DNA from: Struthio camelus | Lineage: Eukaryota > Chordata > Aves > Struthioniformes > Struthionidae | NCBI RefSeq assembly: GCF_040807025.1 | Contig: NC_090968.1 | Span: 5,941,906 to 6,005,905 of the forward strand | Length of the DNA stretch: 64,000 nt | Reading direction: 5' to 3' | In this document: in pieces, positions 55,201 to 64,000 of the stretch | Layout: each line of letters starts with the position of its first letter | Numbering within the stretch: the stretch's first letter is position 1 | The notes under the pieces: generated by a model | The model's input: the letters and a program-made list of their open reading frames with translations, nothing else | The model's database searches: none | Told to the model about the DNA's origin: nothing | Position numbers and translations under genes: made by a program

Positions 55201-56839
55201 GTTAGGAATGGTAACAGGCCTCCAACCCATCCTTCCTTCACACAACCACCAGCAAGGGTTCTAATTTCTCAGCTCCTTACCACATTGAGAATGATATGAT
55301 GCAGGCAGCGCACACCCAGGATTTTATTCTCCTCCTGGTAGTCATCTGAGATGAGCAACGACGGCGGGAGAACACTCTCCAGGTAACGGCTGAGCCAGGG
55401 CCGGGTGATGTGAAGCAGCGTCCAGGAGAACACGTGCTTCGTGGCAGGGTTGCACTTCCAAGCGTCTCTGGAAACATAAACAAGCTCCGTGAAAACCGGA
55501 AGGAATGAATCCTCGTTTCCTATGGATTTGGGCCTCTCTGCTGGCAGCAAACTTTGACTGATTTTTTTTTCCCCCCCTCCATGACTGGAGTATTAGTAAA
55601 GTCTATCTCCCATGTTCATCGTCCAGTGTCTTGTAACACATGAAGTCACATAGCTACGTTCCCCCTGCTAGAAGGGCTCCGTCTTTACCCCGTTCTTTTC
55701 AGCAAACTCATGTAAATGTAATCATTTCTGAAGGCTCTGCCCCCCATCAGCTACGGCTTAACGGCTTGTCGGAGTCACAACAAAGATGGACTCACAGCTG
55801 ATGGCATCATCTTTGCTTCCTTAGGAACGCAGCCAATTCTCTGCAGAGCTCCTCGCGGAGCCAGCGGCGAGGCTTCCACTGCCTGCGCAGCATGGACCGC
55901 TGCACCCACACACTGTTACTCCAGGAAGCTCCCCGTTTACCTCAGAGATACTTGATGGACCAGGCCAGCTAACGCAAAGCCTCCCACGAGCCAGCGTTAC
56001 CTCCACGATCCCCACGACCTGCCCCACCTAAAAGCCTTGGTATTGCCTACGTAGAGGCATGCCGCCCTCTCCATCGCCGCCCTCCTTCCCTGTCCTACTC
56101 ACTTGGTCAGCTCCTGCTTCAGGAGCCCCATCACTGCTGCAAACCTTCCTTCCTCCTCTTCGTCCTGCCCGCGGAGGAATTCAGGCACCGAGCCGCAGCC
56201 CGTGGCCCGAAGCAGCCCCGCCAGCAGCTCCTGCGCCACCGACCGCGACCCGGGGGTGGTCCAGGGCCTCTCCGCAGCGTGGCTGGCCGCAAAGACGTAG
56301 GCGGGCCCCACCGCGGCGCGCAGGAGCGGCCCCACCGCGGGGCCCCCCCGGGACCGCTGCCCCTCGGCCGCCTGCAGCTCGGCCAGCAGGAGGAGGAAGG
56401 CGGCGCCCACGTCCGCCGCCCTCTCGGGCACGTCCCCAGCCTCCGGCTCCCGCTCCCGGGGCTCCCGGGGCGCCGCGTAGCCGCCCAGCGCCGCCGCCAG
56501 CGCGGCCAGCGCGGCGGGGCTCAGCCCCCGGCGGAGCCAGCCGCAGTCGGCCGCCTCCAGGCGGGCCCGCAGGCCCCGCACCGCCGCGGCCCGGGCCCCG
56601 CCGCTCGCCCCCTCCGACAGCAGCGGCCCGAGCTCCGGCGGGACCGGCTCGGGGCCGGGGCCGGGGCCGGGCTCGGCCCGGTGCCCGCCGGGGCTCGGGG
56701 GCCGCGACAGCCTGCCGAGCTCCGGGACCCGCCCGGGGCCCCCGCCGCTAACGGGCACCGCAAACCGCGCCGCGCCCGCGACACTGTCGCGAACACTGCC
56801 GTAAAGGCGGCGGGGAGGGGGCGTGGCCGCGCGGCGCAT
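52298..56839 (-). CDS. TTI2: TELO2-interacting protein 2
   Basis: Seven exons: 56839-56103, 55467-55281, 54352-54260, 53855-53671, 53559-53416, 52821-52659, 52378-52298. They total 1590 bases, 529 residues (human 508), with junctions in frame. TTI2 is part of the TELO2-TTI1-TTI2 co-chaperone that, with HSP90 and the R2TP complex, matures the PIKK kinases (ATM, ATR, DNA-PKcs, mTOR, SMG1, TRRAP). The protein is a stack of alpha-helical HEAT-like repeats. Recognised stretches include RPWTTP-type residues in exon 1, KHVFSW, ISDDYQEENKILGV, AVLLCLLDLLPVLE, and RHLKRLERVILGYLEV. Exon 1 is extremely GC-rich and Ala/Gly/Pro/Arg-biased. Its N-terminal 100 residues align poorly with mammals. Only one in-frame Met exists before residue 230, so 56839 is the start. 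The head lies 219 bases from SNORD13. Confidence 0.94.
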
Positions 56840-57057
56840 AAATTAGCATGTTTAACAGCGGGCGGCCGCGCCAACGCCGCGGGTCCCGGTGCGGAGCAGA
56901 GCGGCGCCGCGAGCCCCGAAGCGGGCGGACGAGGCGGGGAAGGCGCGGAGGGAGCGCGAGGTGGGGCGGGGGGGCGGCAGAGCGGCGGCCTGCCGCCTCG
57001 CCGTGACCTGGGGGCGGGGGGCGCGGCGGGGTGGGCGGCCCGCGGCGGGCGCGCGCC
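56840..57057. promoter_or_regulatory. Shared GC-rich promoter between TTI2 and SNORD13
   Basis: Only 218 bases separate the TTI2 start codon (minus) from the SNORD13 5' end (plus). The stretch is very GC- and CpG-rich with several GC boxes. The same head-to-head pairing is known in human on 8p12. The TTI2 transcription start must lie within it; a CATAAATTA-like AT island sits at the TTI2 ATG. Confidence 0.75.
56998..57010 (+). promoter_or_regulatory. PSE-like element upstream of SNORD13
   Basis: TCGCCGTGACCT differs at one base from the first part of the vertebrate snRNA proximal sequence element (TCACCNTNAC...). It lies about 48-60 bases before the SNORD13 5' end, the canonical PSE distance. 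There is no TATA box at -25, which fits RNA polymerase II snRNA-type transcription. The 3' half of the consensus (A-rich) is not kept. Human U13 is known to be an independently transcribed, capped snoRNA. Confidence 0.45.
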
Positions 57058-57153
57058 GATCCTTCCGGTTCATTGCGAATGATGAATGGGAGCGTCACGC
57101 GCATGCGTGAAATGTGCCGACCTGGTTACGACAGGGCACAGCCCCTTCTGAGC
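57058..57153 (+). ncRNA. SNORD13: C/D-box small nucleolar RNA U13
   Basis: It aligns end to end with human U13 from memory: start GATCCTT, GTTCAT, C box ATGATGA (57079-57085), a CACGC/GCGTG hairpin (57095-57108), the GAAATGTGCC segment, GGTTACGAC, GGGCACA, and D box CTGA (57148-57151). TGTGCC and GGCACA form a stem that presents the second antisense element. U13 is not a methylation guide. It pairs with the 3' end of 18S rRNA on both sides of helix 45 and directs NAT10 acetylation of a cytidine there. The length here is about 96 bases against 104 in human, with short losses after GATCCTTCCG and before GGTTACGAC. Location beside the TTI2 5' end matches human. Exact 5' and 3' ends are inferred from the alignment. 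Confidence 0.92.
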
Positions 57154-58565
57154 GGCCGGGGGATGTCGCATTGAGTCGTTTTCCCGCGGAAAAAAGGGGG
57201 GCGGGGGGGGTACAGTGCTTCCACGAGAAAGACTTTTGGAGGTGCAGGGACCCCCTCCTGCCTGTGCGCAGCTCGGGGGTCTGGCAGCAGCTAAGTGGGA
57301 CATGGCAGTGCGCTGTAGTGGGGTCACGGCTGGGTTAGGCTCTGGTGTGCAGCTGTGGGGGCCCCTGGGCACAGCATCTCCCCTGCGCACGGTCAGGGTC
57401 ACAGGCACAGCCGGATGGTGGCCCAGCCACAGTAAGCAGAGGGGTCCCCCAGGCACAGCTTTTGGGGAACCCCTTGGGAATGGGGCAAGGGGCAGGCACA
57501 GCTGGATGAGGGCCCTGAGCGCAGCTCCATGCAGGCCTGCGCCCTCCTTGCTGGAAACGGTCAAAACTGCCTGTGCGCTATTTCCAGCTCAACATTAACC
57601 TCTGCGCTACTTCCCGCTTGGGGCTATTTCCAGTTTAAGGCTATTCTGGGCAACTTTAGAAATTCATAGGCTGCATCTGGCTGCCGAGCAGCCATTCCCA
57701 GCCTGCCCCGACGGGGTTGCAGCCCCTCATGCAGCCTGGTTTTTGCTCCCAGAAAGCGCAGCGGGTTTTGGCCTCAGCAGGGGCCCTCAGCCCGCGAGCC
57801 CCTGCACCCTCTGCAATCAGCACAAAGCGCTGCCGGAGCTGCGCTGGGCTTCCTGCGCTCATGGGGACAGGCACAGGCTCCGCCGAAGAAAAGGGAGCTG
57901 AAACTCAGAGCCCTGCACCTAAAGAAACACCCCAGCCCTTAACTGTGTGGTCTGTTATACGTGATTTTTGCCTGCAAAATAACACTTTGTGTTTTGCTTA
58001 AACAAAACCATTCCTTTGTGCCAGGCAAGGAGGTACCAGCCTCCGTCTGCCACTTTTCTGGCTGTCTCTGTACGTGCAATACGGACACTTCACGCTGCCA
58101 GATGCCAGCACACTGCGGCAGCAGGGAAGGCATGTCCAAGTTATGTCTGTTCACCAGGGAACCGCTTGTGACTGCCGCATGTCCTGGAGGCTGCACATTA
58201 CTGCTCTGCCCGCAACTCTGCGAGGGGCTTTCTGGGCTGCTCAATGCCCTTTAGAAGCAACATCTGTTCATAAAATATTTGCTAGGTGCAAAGGCTGCCC
58301 TTACACTGTCGGTGCTGCTGGCACGACAACCTTGCCACACTGGCAGCTGGTGACATGGGGAGGGTGACTTGTCACTGCATCACCCCATGCTGCAGCAGCC
58401 CTGGACAAGCCAGAGAAGCCAGCCCAGACAAGCAGGGTCGGGGGTGGATGTGGTTAGGGCACAGCTTTGTCCCAAGCCTCTTGTTTCCTTAAGAAGCAAC
58501 AACATATTTTTTTCCCAAAACACTGCCAGGCCCCCCGGCCCTCAGCAAGCACTCACAGTTGAAAC
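57154..58565. other. Gap between SNORD13 and the 3' end of RNF122
   Basis: No protein-coding exon or RNA is recognised. The first 60 bases after SNORD13 contain a GTTTT then AAAAAAGG arrangement (57178-57197) that only loosely resembles the snRNA 3' box. The remainder is GC-moderate with short chance frames on both strands. Confidence 0.55.
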
Positions 58566-59109
58566 TGGCTGAGAAATCTTCCATTTAATCAGTGTTTTAC
58601 ATAAAACTGTACATCCCCCACCCTCCTGGGTGTGTAGGAAGCCTGAGACTGTCTGGAGAGGATTACGTACAAAAATACTATGTACAGCGAAAGGTGGTAG
58701 GAGGGAGACAGGGAGAGTGGGGGGACGAGCCCGCGGCCCAACGCCCTCTCCGCCTCCACAATGTGGCTTTGCTTTCCGCGTGCAAACCTGGAGCTGCCAG
58801 AGCAGTTCCCCTGCCCCGGGGTGTTCCTGGGGGGAAGCCCAGGGACATCTTGGGGAGGAAAGAAAAAAAAAAAAGAGAAGAAAAAACAAACAAACAACAA
58901 CCTCCAAGTTAAAAATCCCACCTAAACGAACCCAAACTGCACCTTAGAGACGAACCATTGAATCCTGGCTGCCCTGGGGGGCTGCAGGGCAGCTCTTGGC
59001 ACAGCTTGGCCCTTCGTGGCTGGCCCTGGAGAGCCCCTCGCTGTTCCTTGCGGGCAGACCCGGAGAGCCCCTCGTGGTCCGTCGCAGACCGCCGGGAGCA
59101 GAGGGTCTC
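58566..59109 (-). other. RNF122: RNF122 3' UTR
   Basis: Between the stop codon and a minus-strand ATTAAA (58584-58589) lie about 520 non-coding bases. On the minus strand it has a long T/C-rich run (complement of 58858-58905). Confidence 0.6.
58584..58589 (-). terminator. RNF122: RNF122 polyadenylation signal (ATTAAA)
   Basis: The common variant ATTAAA about 520 bases after the stop. It is the first plausible signal on this strand. Confidence 0.5.
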
Positions 59110-62100
59110 TCACACCAGCTCGTCCAGGAGGGTCCCGCTGCCCGCGCGGAGCTCCGCACCGCCCGCCATTGGCTTGTTGCACATGGGGCAGACGCAACGA
59201 ACCTCCAGCCACTTCACCAGGCACCTGCAGCCGGGAAAGCCAGAGGTAGGGAGGGGTGTAGGGTGCCAATCCCCACCGAGGAAACCCCCCGCCAGGCCGT
59301 ACTTACTTTCGGTGGAAGGCGTGCTGGCACGGCAGCACGCCCAGCTCCTCTCGCACTCTGAAATCCTCCAGGCACACAGCACAGGTCTGCTGCGGAGGCA
59401 ACACCGGGACGGTGAGGAGGGCCGGCACCGACACGCAGGACTCAGCGTGAGGCCTTCCCACTGTGCCACGTCCCAGGGAGCCCCTGGCCCCTCTCCAGGG
59501 TGTTTCCAGCCAGGAATTTGGCTCAGTTCCCAAACTACCTGCAGGGAGGGAGCTTCCCTCCCAATTCCCCAACCAGCACTGTTGTCACCTGGCCATGTTC
59601 TCCACCTGCGCGCCAGCCTGGCCTCGCTCTGCTTGCTAGCTGTGCCTGGCCCCACAAAGCAGCAGAGAGGTCACCCACAGGCAGCCGTCCCCATGAGCCC
59701 AATCCTCCCGGTGGCTCCAGAGGCCGCAGGCCATGCGGCTGCGAGGCCCCGCTCGTGGCCTCTGCCGAGCGGAGGGCCCCAGGCGCCTCGGAGTCACTGT
59801 CCCACTCACCCCGTGCACGTTCAGCTTCCTGGCATCGCCTTTCAACACCACCTGCACAAGAAACGGAGGTGACAGATTTAAATCTGACATGGACAGGAGA
59901 ACAATTCTCTGTTTTAATTAAGTGAGTGCTTAAACAAGCCCAGACCAGCAGCCCAAGCCCAGCCGTGGGCCAACAGGTCCCGCTCTCACCGGCACCCAGC
60001 CGGCAGCGTCACCCCGTGGGGAGCAGCCCCTTACCCTGCCACTGCCATCCCCAGCACTTTCTGACCCTCCTGAAAGACCCCAGCTCAGCCTCAAATCTCA
60101 GGGCACCCATTTAGGAGCCAACCATAAACTTTACCTCCTTGTATCCGAATCTTTCACTCTGAGCCTGATGCCGAAGTTTGCTAGTGAGGGAAAGAAAAAA
60201 CACGTAGTGAGTTTTAGAACATCCTCAAAGGAGCAGGTTAGTTGGTAACAGTCGCTTCTGGACAGTCCAGCCAAAAAACTTCATATTGTAGAGCCAACGC
60301 CTGTCAGTGCCCTGGTCATCACTCCGCGTGTGGCTGCCACGGCCCTGCGGCCCCGTGCCAGCTCTGGCGGGCCTCTACACGCTGCCTGTGCCGTGCAGTG
60401 CTCTGTGCCGCCGTGGGGTCCGCAGGAACTGGCGGCCGGCAGACAATAAGGTCCCACAGCCGCAGCCCCGATTGTTTCACTTCGGAAGTCGTTAGAGGTC
60501 CAGGAAGCGCTGTATTTCCAGCACCCGCCGGCAGCCGGCAGCTCCCAGCCAAGCCGCTGCGGCCTGGGGCTGAGCCGAAGGGGCTGGGGAAAAGTGTCCT
60601 GCAGGAAAATCCAGTGAGACGCTAACCCTGGGGGAAGGAGGCTGCCCACAGGCCTTTGCTTCTGCCACCAAGGCACTACAAGGTGCTGCCACTTGTACCT
60701 GTGCTGGGATTTCAGGATTTCACAACGACGCCTCTCGCCTGGGAGATGCCTTTCCATTAGCTCTGCAGAGCTGCTGCAGCAGCCCAGCAGGCCCTTCCCC
60801 AGTGACCACCCTCCCTCGGACTGGGCACGGGCTGGGGCACGGCTGGGCACGGGGCATCTTTGCAGTGGGCTCCACAGGCGAGCAAGACCAAACGCAGAGT
60901 ATTCCTCCAAAAACCAGTGTCTTGCTGCTACTCATGTGCACACAACCCACCCCGCAACCCCCTCTGAGCTCACCAGCTGGTTTATGTCAGCATAACCCAA
61001 GGGCTGGCCCAGGGCCGCAGCAGGGGGATGGGGAAGGGTGCAGGGAGCTACCGCACAGCACGAGCTCTCGCTGGCCCTGGAGGGTCCCAGGAATCAGGCC
61101 CGCTTTGCTCCCCATCGCTGGCAAAAGCCCTTTGCAGATGTGCACAGGGCAACGGCGGAGCTGAGGCATCCTGCAGTGAAGGACTGAGCTCCTTGGGCCC
61201 CAAAGGAAAAGCCAGCTGCTGCCTCAACTCTGAGCTTAAAAATAGCCCTCTCTGCACAGGGAGCGCAATGCAAAGACACATCCTCTCCTGCACAGCACAG
61301 CCCCGGCTGCTGCCCACACAATGCGGCCGTCCAGCGCGGCCCCTGGAAAACAGGAGCCCCTTCCTGCTGTTTCCGGCCCTGCTCTGGCAGAGCTCACAGG
61401 CGCCTGAGCCCCCTCCTTGGGGCAATGGTAAACTTCCCAGCACGTTAGGGGATAAAACAAGGAGGCACCAGCAAGGGCTGGGGGTGGCCCTGGCGTCCAA
61501 GCCAGTGCTGTTGGCGCTATTGGTGCCCCGGGTGCAGCCGAAGCCCTGGGCAGCGCAGCAGGACAAAGTGCTCCGGGCACCGCGGACACCTTGGGGAGCA
61601 CTTGGGGATGCCGCTCGGTCCCTCCCCATCACAGCTGCTCCAAGGTGGGAAAAGCTTGTCAAAAGTAAAAGGGAAACTGTTACTTGGAGCCAGCCCTTGA
61701 CATTTAACACCGCGGAGGAACACAACGCCTTAAGCCTGCCAGATAACTTTTGAGCTGCAGGCTGAGTGCTCCCCAGCGCCCTGCCACACGGTCACACATC
61801 GCACTGCCCCGGGGCCAGCAAGAGTTACCTCCAGCAGCTGTAATGAAACCAGGCACATGGCTCAAGTGGGGCCAACAGATCCTAGCAACACAGGGGGAAA
61901 ATAAATGCTTCTAATTTGCTTAATTAAAAAAATAGTTACCAGGATCTAAGTGGAAGTGATAGGAGGCCTTGGGGAGACTATTAACAGCAGCTAAAAATAG
62001 CCTCTGATCCCTTGGCTGCTGTTGGTGCCGTGCTCACAGCTCCCTGTGTGCCTGTGGCCATGCCCATGGCCACTCTGCCACTGGAGTCCCCGAGCGCAGC

Positions 62101-62547
62101 CCACTGGGATCGTGACAGCCCTCGGCTAAGCCCAAAGGCGCCTCCAAGCCACCAGCGGGACCAGGACCTCTGGCAGGGACATCTCACCCAAGCCATCGAC
62201 CTGCCCAGGCACTGGGAGGGAGATCAGCATCTCAGGCTGTGAGTATTGGCACTGTGGGCGGTCGCCACGCTCAATACGAGTCTCGGTTTTCTTTCAGTCA
62301 AATCCCAGCCAGCTGGCCACAGCGCCCTGTCTCCAGGCCGTGCGCATCCCGGCCACGCGGAGCCCCCTGCCCCAGCAGGCCCCAGCTCACCTGATGAAGT
62401 AGCAGCAGAAGATGAGGCTGAGCACGAAGACGAAGATGCCGGTGCCAAAAATGACCATGTAGATGTTCAGCGGCAGGTCTTGGAAAGTGATGGGAGGCAT
62501 CGTGCACGATTTATTGGTATAAATCAGCCCCAGACTGCAGAAGCACC
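59110..62547 (-). CDS. RNF122: RING finger protein 122, E3 ubiquitin ligase (5' end outside the window)
   Basis: Five exons are present: 62547-62391, 60180-60135, 59851-59810, 59389-59307, 59224-59110. They code for 146 residues, which is the human 155-residue protein minus its first exon (about nine residues), and that exon is not found up to the right edge. RNF122 is a small membrane-anchored RING E3 reported to act on CAML and on RIG-I. A Cys-rich N-terminus precedes one transmembrane helix (about residues 37-59, numbered as human). The RING-H2 has all eight ligands: Cys93, Cys96, Cys111, His113, His116, Cys119, Cys130, Cys133. The C-terminus ends in LLDELV as in mammals. The acceptor of the RING exon is a CAGCAG tandem (59392-59387). 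Minus strand, same direction as TTI2. Confidence 0.93.
60181..62390 (-). other. RNF122: RNF122 intron between the transmembrane and juxtamembrane exons
   Basis: 2.2 kb, GC-moderate, with no gene or recognised repeat. Several long overlapping frames on both strands (for example 61028-61753 on + and 61048-61725 on -) have no protein similarity and mirror one another, as GC-rich non-coding DNA does. Confidence 0.75.
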
Positions 62548-64000
62548 CTTTGTGGGGAGGAGAGAGAGAAAAAGCAGCATTTAGAATGAAAGAGGGGGAA
62601 AAGAGGGGAAGAATGGAAGAGGATTAAGACTTACCCTCTATCGTGCTATACAAATATCCAAGACAACCCAACATGCTCTGCAGGGAGCACAGAGGTAGAG
62701 ACGTGGGCTGCAGAGTGCCAGAGCCCCAGGCCAGCACGGGCTGCTGCATTTCTCCGGGCCCAGGACCAAAGGCTGCACAACAGCAGCTCGTTAGTGCACT
62801 CTGCGGGCTCTCGTTAGCCTCTGGAGACCCCGCAGGCAACTCCTCACATGCAGGCTGCTTTGTGGGTCGCACAGAGGGGCTACAAACCCTCCTGCTCCAG
62901 TTTCCCACAGCGGCACCCTCAGCTGACGGCAGCCATGCCGGGAAGCCGCAACAGGGAGCAGCCGCTCTGCACCCCAAGCCTTGTCCTCGCTTGCACCCCA
63001 GCTGCGCGGGGCTGGCCCTCGGAGCCACCACGGCTCCCGGGATCAATCCTGCCCGCTCCATCCCCTGCATCACCTAGCAAATTGCTATCCAGCATGATTG
63101 CAGATTTACTGTGAAAGCGGAGAGAGCCTGGGCTGATTACTAAGTCCCCTCTGGAGTGTGCAAAGTGGACAGAAAATATAAAACCAAGACATCACCCTGT
63201 GGCCTGTAAACTGAAGATCTCTCCAGGAGCAGCAACAGCCCCTTGGAGCAAGGCAGTGCCAGCACTGACAACAGCCGCTGCTGATATTACAATGACTAAA
63301 CCATCCTCCAGCAACATAAACGCACCCAGGCAGAATCCAGGCACCTGGAAGAAAAGGAGGCCCCATGTGTTCATCTCCACAGAAATACATGGAAGTCAAA
63401 AGGGGATTTATGCAAGGACAGAGGTGAAAAAAAAAAAAGCTTGAGAAATAAGAACAGTTGGCATGTGTCATTGCTTCGCAGGAGAAGCAGCAGAAGCAGC
63501 AAGTGACTGGGTCCTTCTCAGATCCAGAAGCAATGGGTCCGTGCATCCCAGCACCAAGAGCACGCGGCAGCACCCCTAGCAAATTCCCCTTTGGAGCAAA
63601 GACATGGCCCCTGGAACCCACTTGATGCAAGCTGCTACCTCAGCTGCTGCCTTTCCCTCCGAGTCTGACACCGCAGAGGAAACATGGAGGAGGGTGTTAC
63701 AAAAAAACCAGGAACAGCAAGAAAAGGTGAGAAGGGTTCACACCTAGCAAAGGAGGAAAAACACCAAATCCACTGCAAACTGCCTCTTCTGGGAATTGCT
63801 GCAAAATCAGATTCTAGCACAAAAAGCATAGTTTTTTTGTGTCTGAGAATCATGCGGACTCCACAAAACCAGGAGCTTTGATTTCATGTTAGATCTCGCT
63901 CACATGGGACTTTAAAGGAGAGCAGCCTCCGAAGGGAGGCCCCATCTGTGCTCTGGAGAGCATCTGCCCCCGCCCTTCCCGCTCCAGCACCCTCTGTTCC
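62548..64000 (-). other. RNF122: RNF122 first intron, running off the right edge
   Basis: Searching the minus strand for the expected short first exon (Met-His-Pro-Phe-Gln-Trp-Cys-Asn then a GT donor) found nothing, so the start of the gene lies beyond 64000. No other gene or repeat was seen. Confidence 0.65.

Noticed and set aside
56059-57082. 230- and 267-residue + strand frames opposite TTI2 exon 1
   Set aside because: GC-rich shadows of the coding strand with Pro/Ala/Arg/Gly composition and no homology; the second one also runs into SNORD13.
61028-61753. 241-residue + frame and 225-residue - frame in an RNF122 intron
   Set aside because: They overlap one another almost completely, have no protein similarity and lie inside an intron whose borders are well defined.
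62548-64000. First coding exon of RNF122
   Set aside because: No minus-strand sequence for the expected short N-terminal peptide with a GT donor in phase 1 was found; it must lie beyond the edge.

Overview
The window looks like a stretch of a bird genome, or at least a sauropsid one, and probably a gene-dense, repeat-poor chromosome. It holds six vertebrate protein genes with ordinary GT-AG introns, short intergenic distances, CpG-rich promoters, and no interspersed repeat that I could recognise. I read the exons by joining splice sites in frame. In the five complete genes every junction keeps the frame, and each protein comes out close to its mammalian counterpart in length. Species and chromosome are inferences; the gene identities are well supported.

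Layout, left to right: LZTS1 (+, coding 3580-7510, with a long 3' UTR to about 10650); a 9 kb gap; ATP6V1B2 (-, 29991-21176, 14 coding exons); a 6 kb divergent gap that starts with a CpG promoter and a purine-only repeat tract; SLC18A1/VMAT1 (+, 36239-44658, 15 coding exons); a 2 kb gap; MAK16 (+, 47373-51839, 10 exons) with a 43-bp minisatellite in intron 1; TTI2 (-, 56839-52298, 7 exons), tail to tail with MAK16; the C/D-box snoRNA gene SNORD13 (U13) on + at 57058-57153, head to head with TTI2; and RNF122 (-, 62547-59110), whose first coding exon lies beyond the right edge.

The left three genes keep the order known from human 8p21.3 (LZTS1, ATP6V1B2, SLC18A1). The right block (MAK16, TTI2, SNORD13, RNF122) is the arrangement known from human 8p12. 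The two blocks meet between about 45.3 and 47.2 kb, where human has LPL beside SLC18A1, so an evolutionary chromosome breakpoint or fusion lies there.

Functional links: ATP6V1B2 is part of the proton pump that energises vesicles, and SLC18A1 uses that proton gradient to load monoamines. MAK16 (60S assembly) and SNORD13 (18S rRNA acetylation guide) both serve ribosome production. TTI2 serves PIKK kinase maturation. RNF122 is a membrane-anchored RING E3 ligase. The least obvious element, missed by any protein-based reading, is SNORD13, together with its snRNA-type promoter motif.
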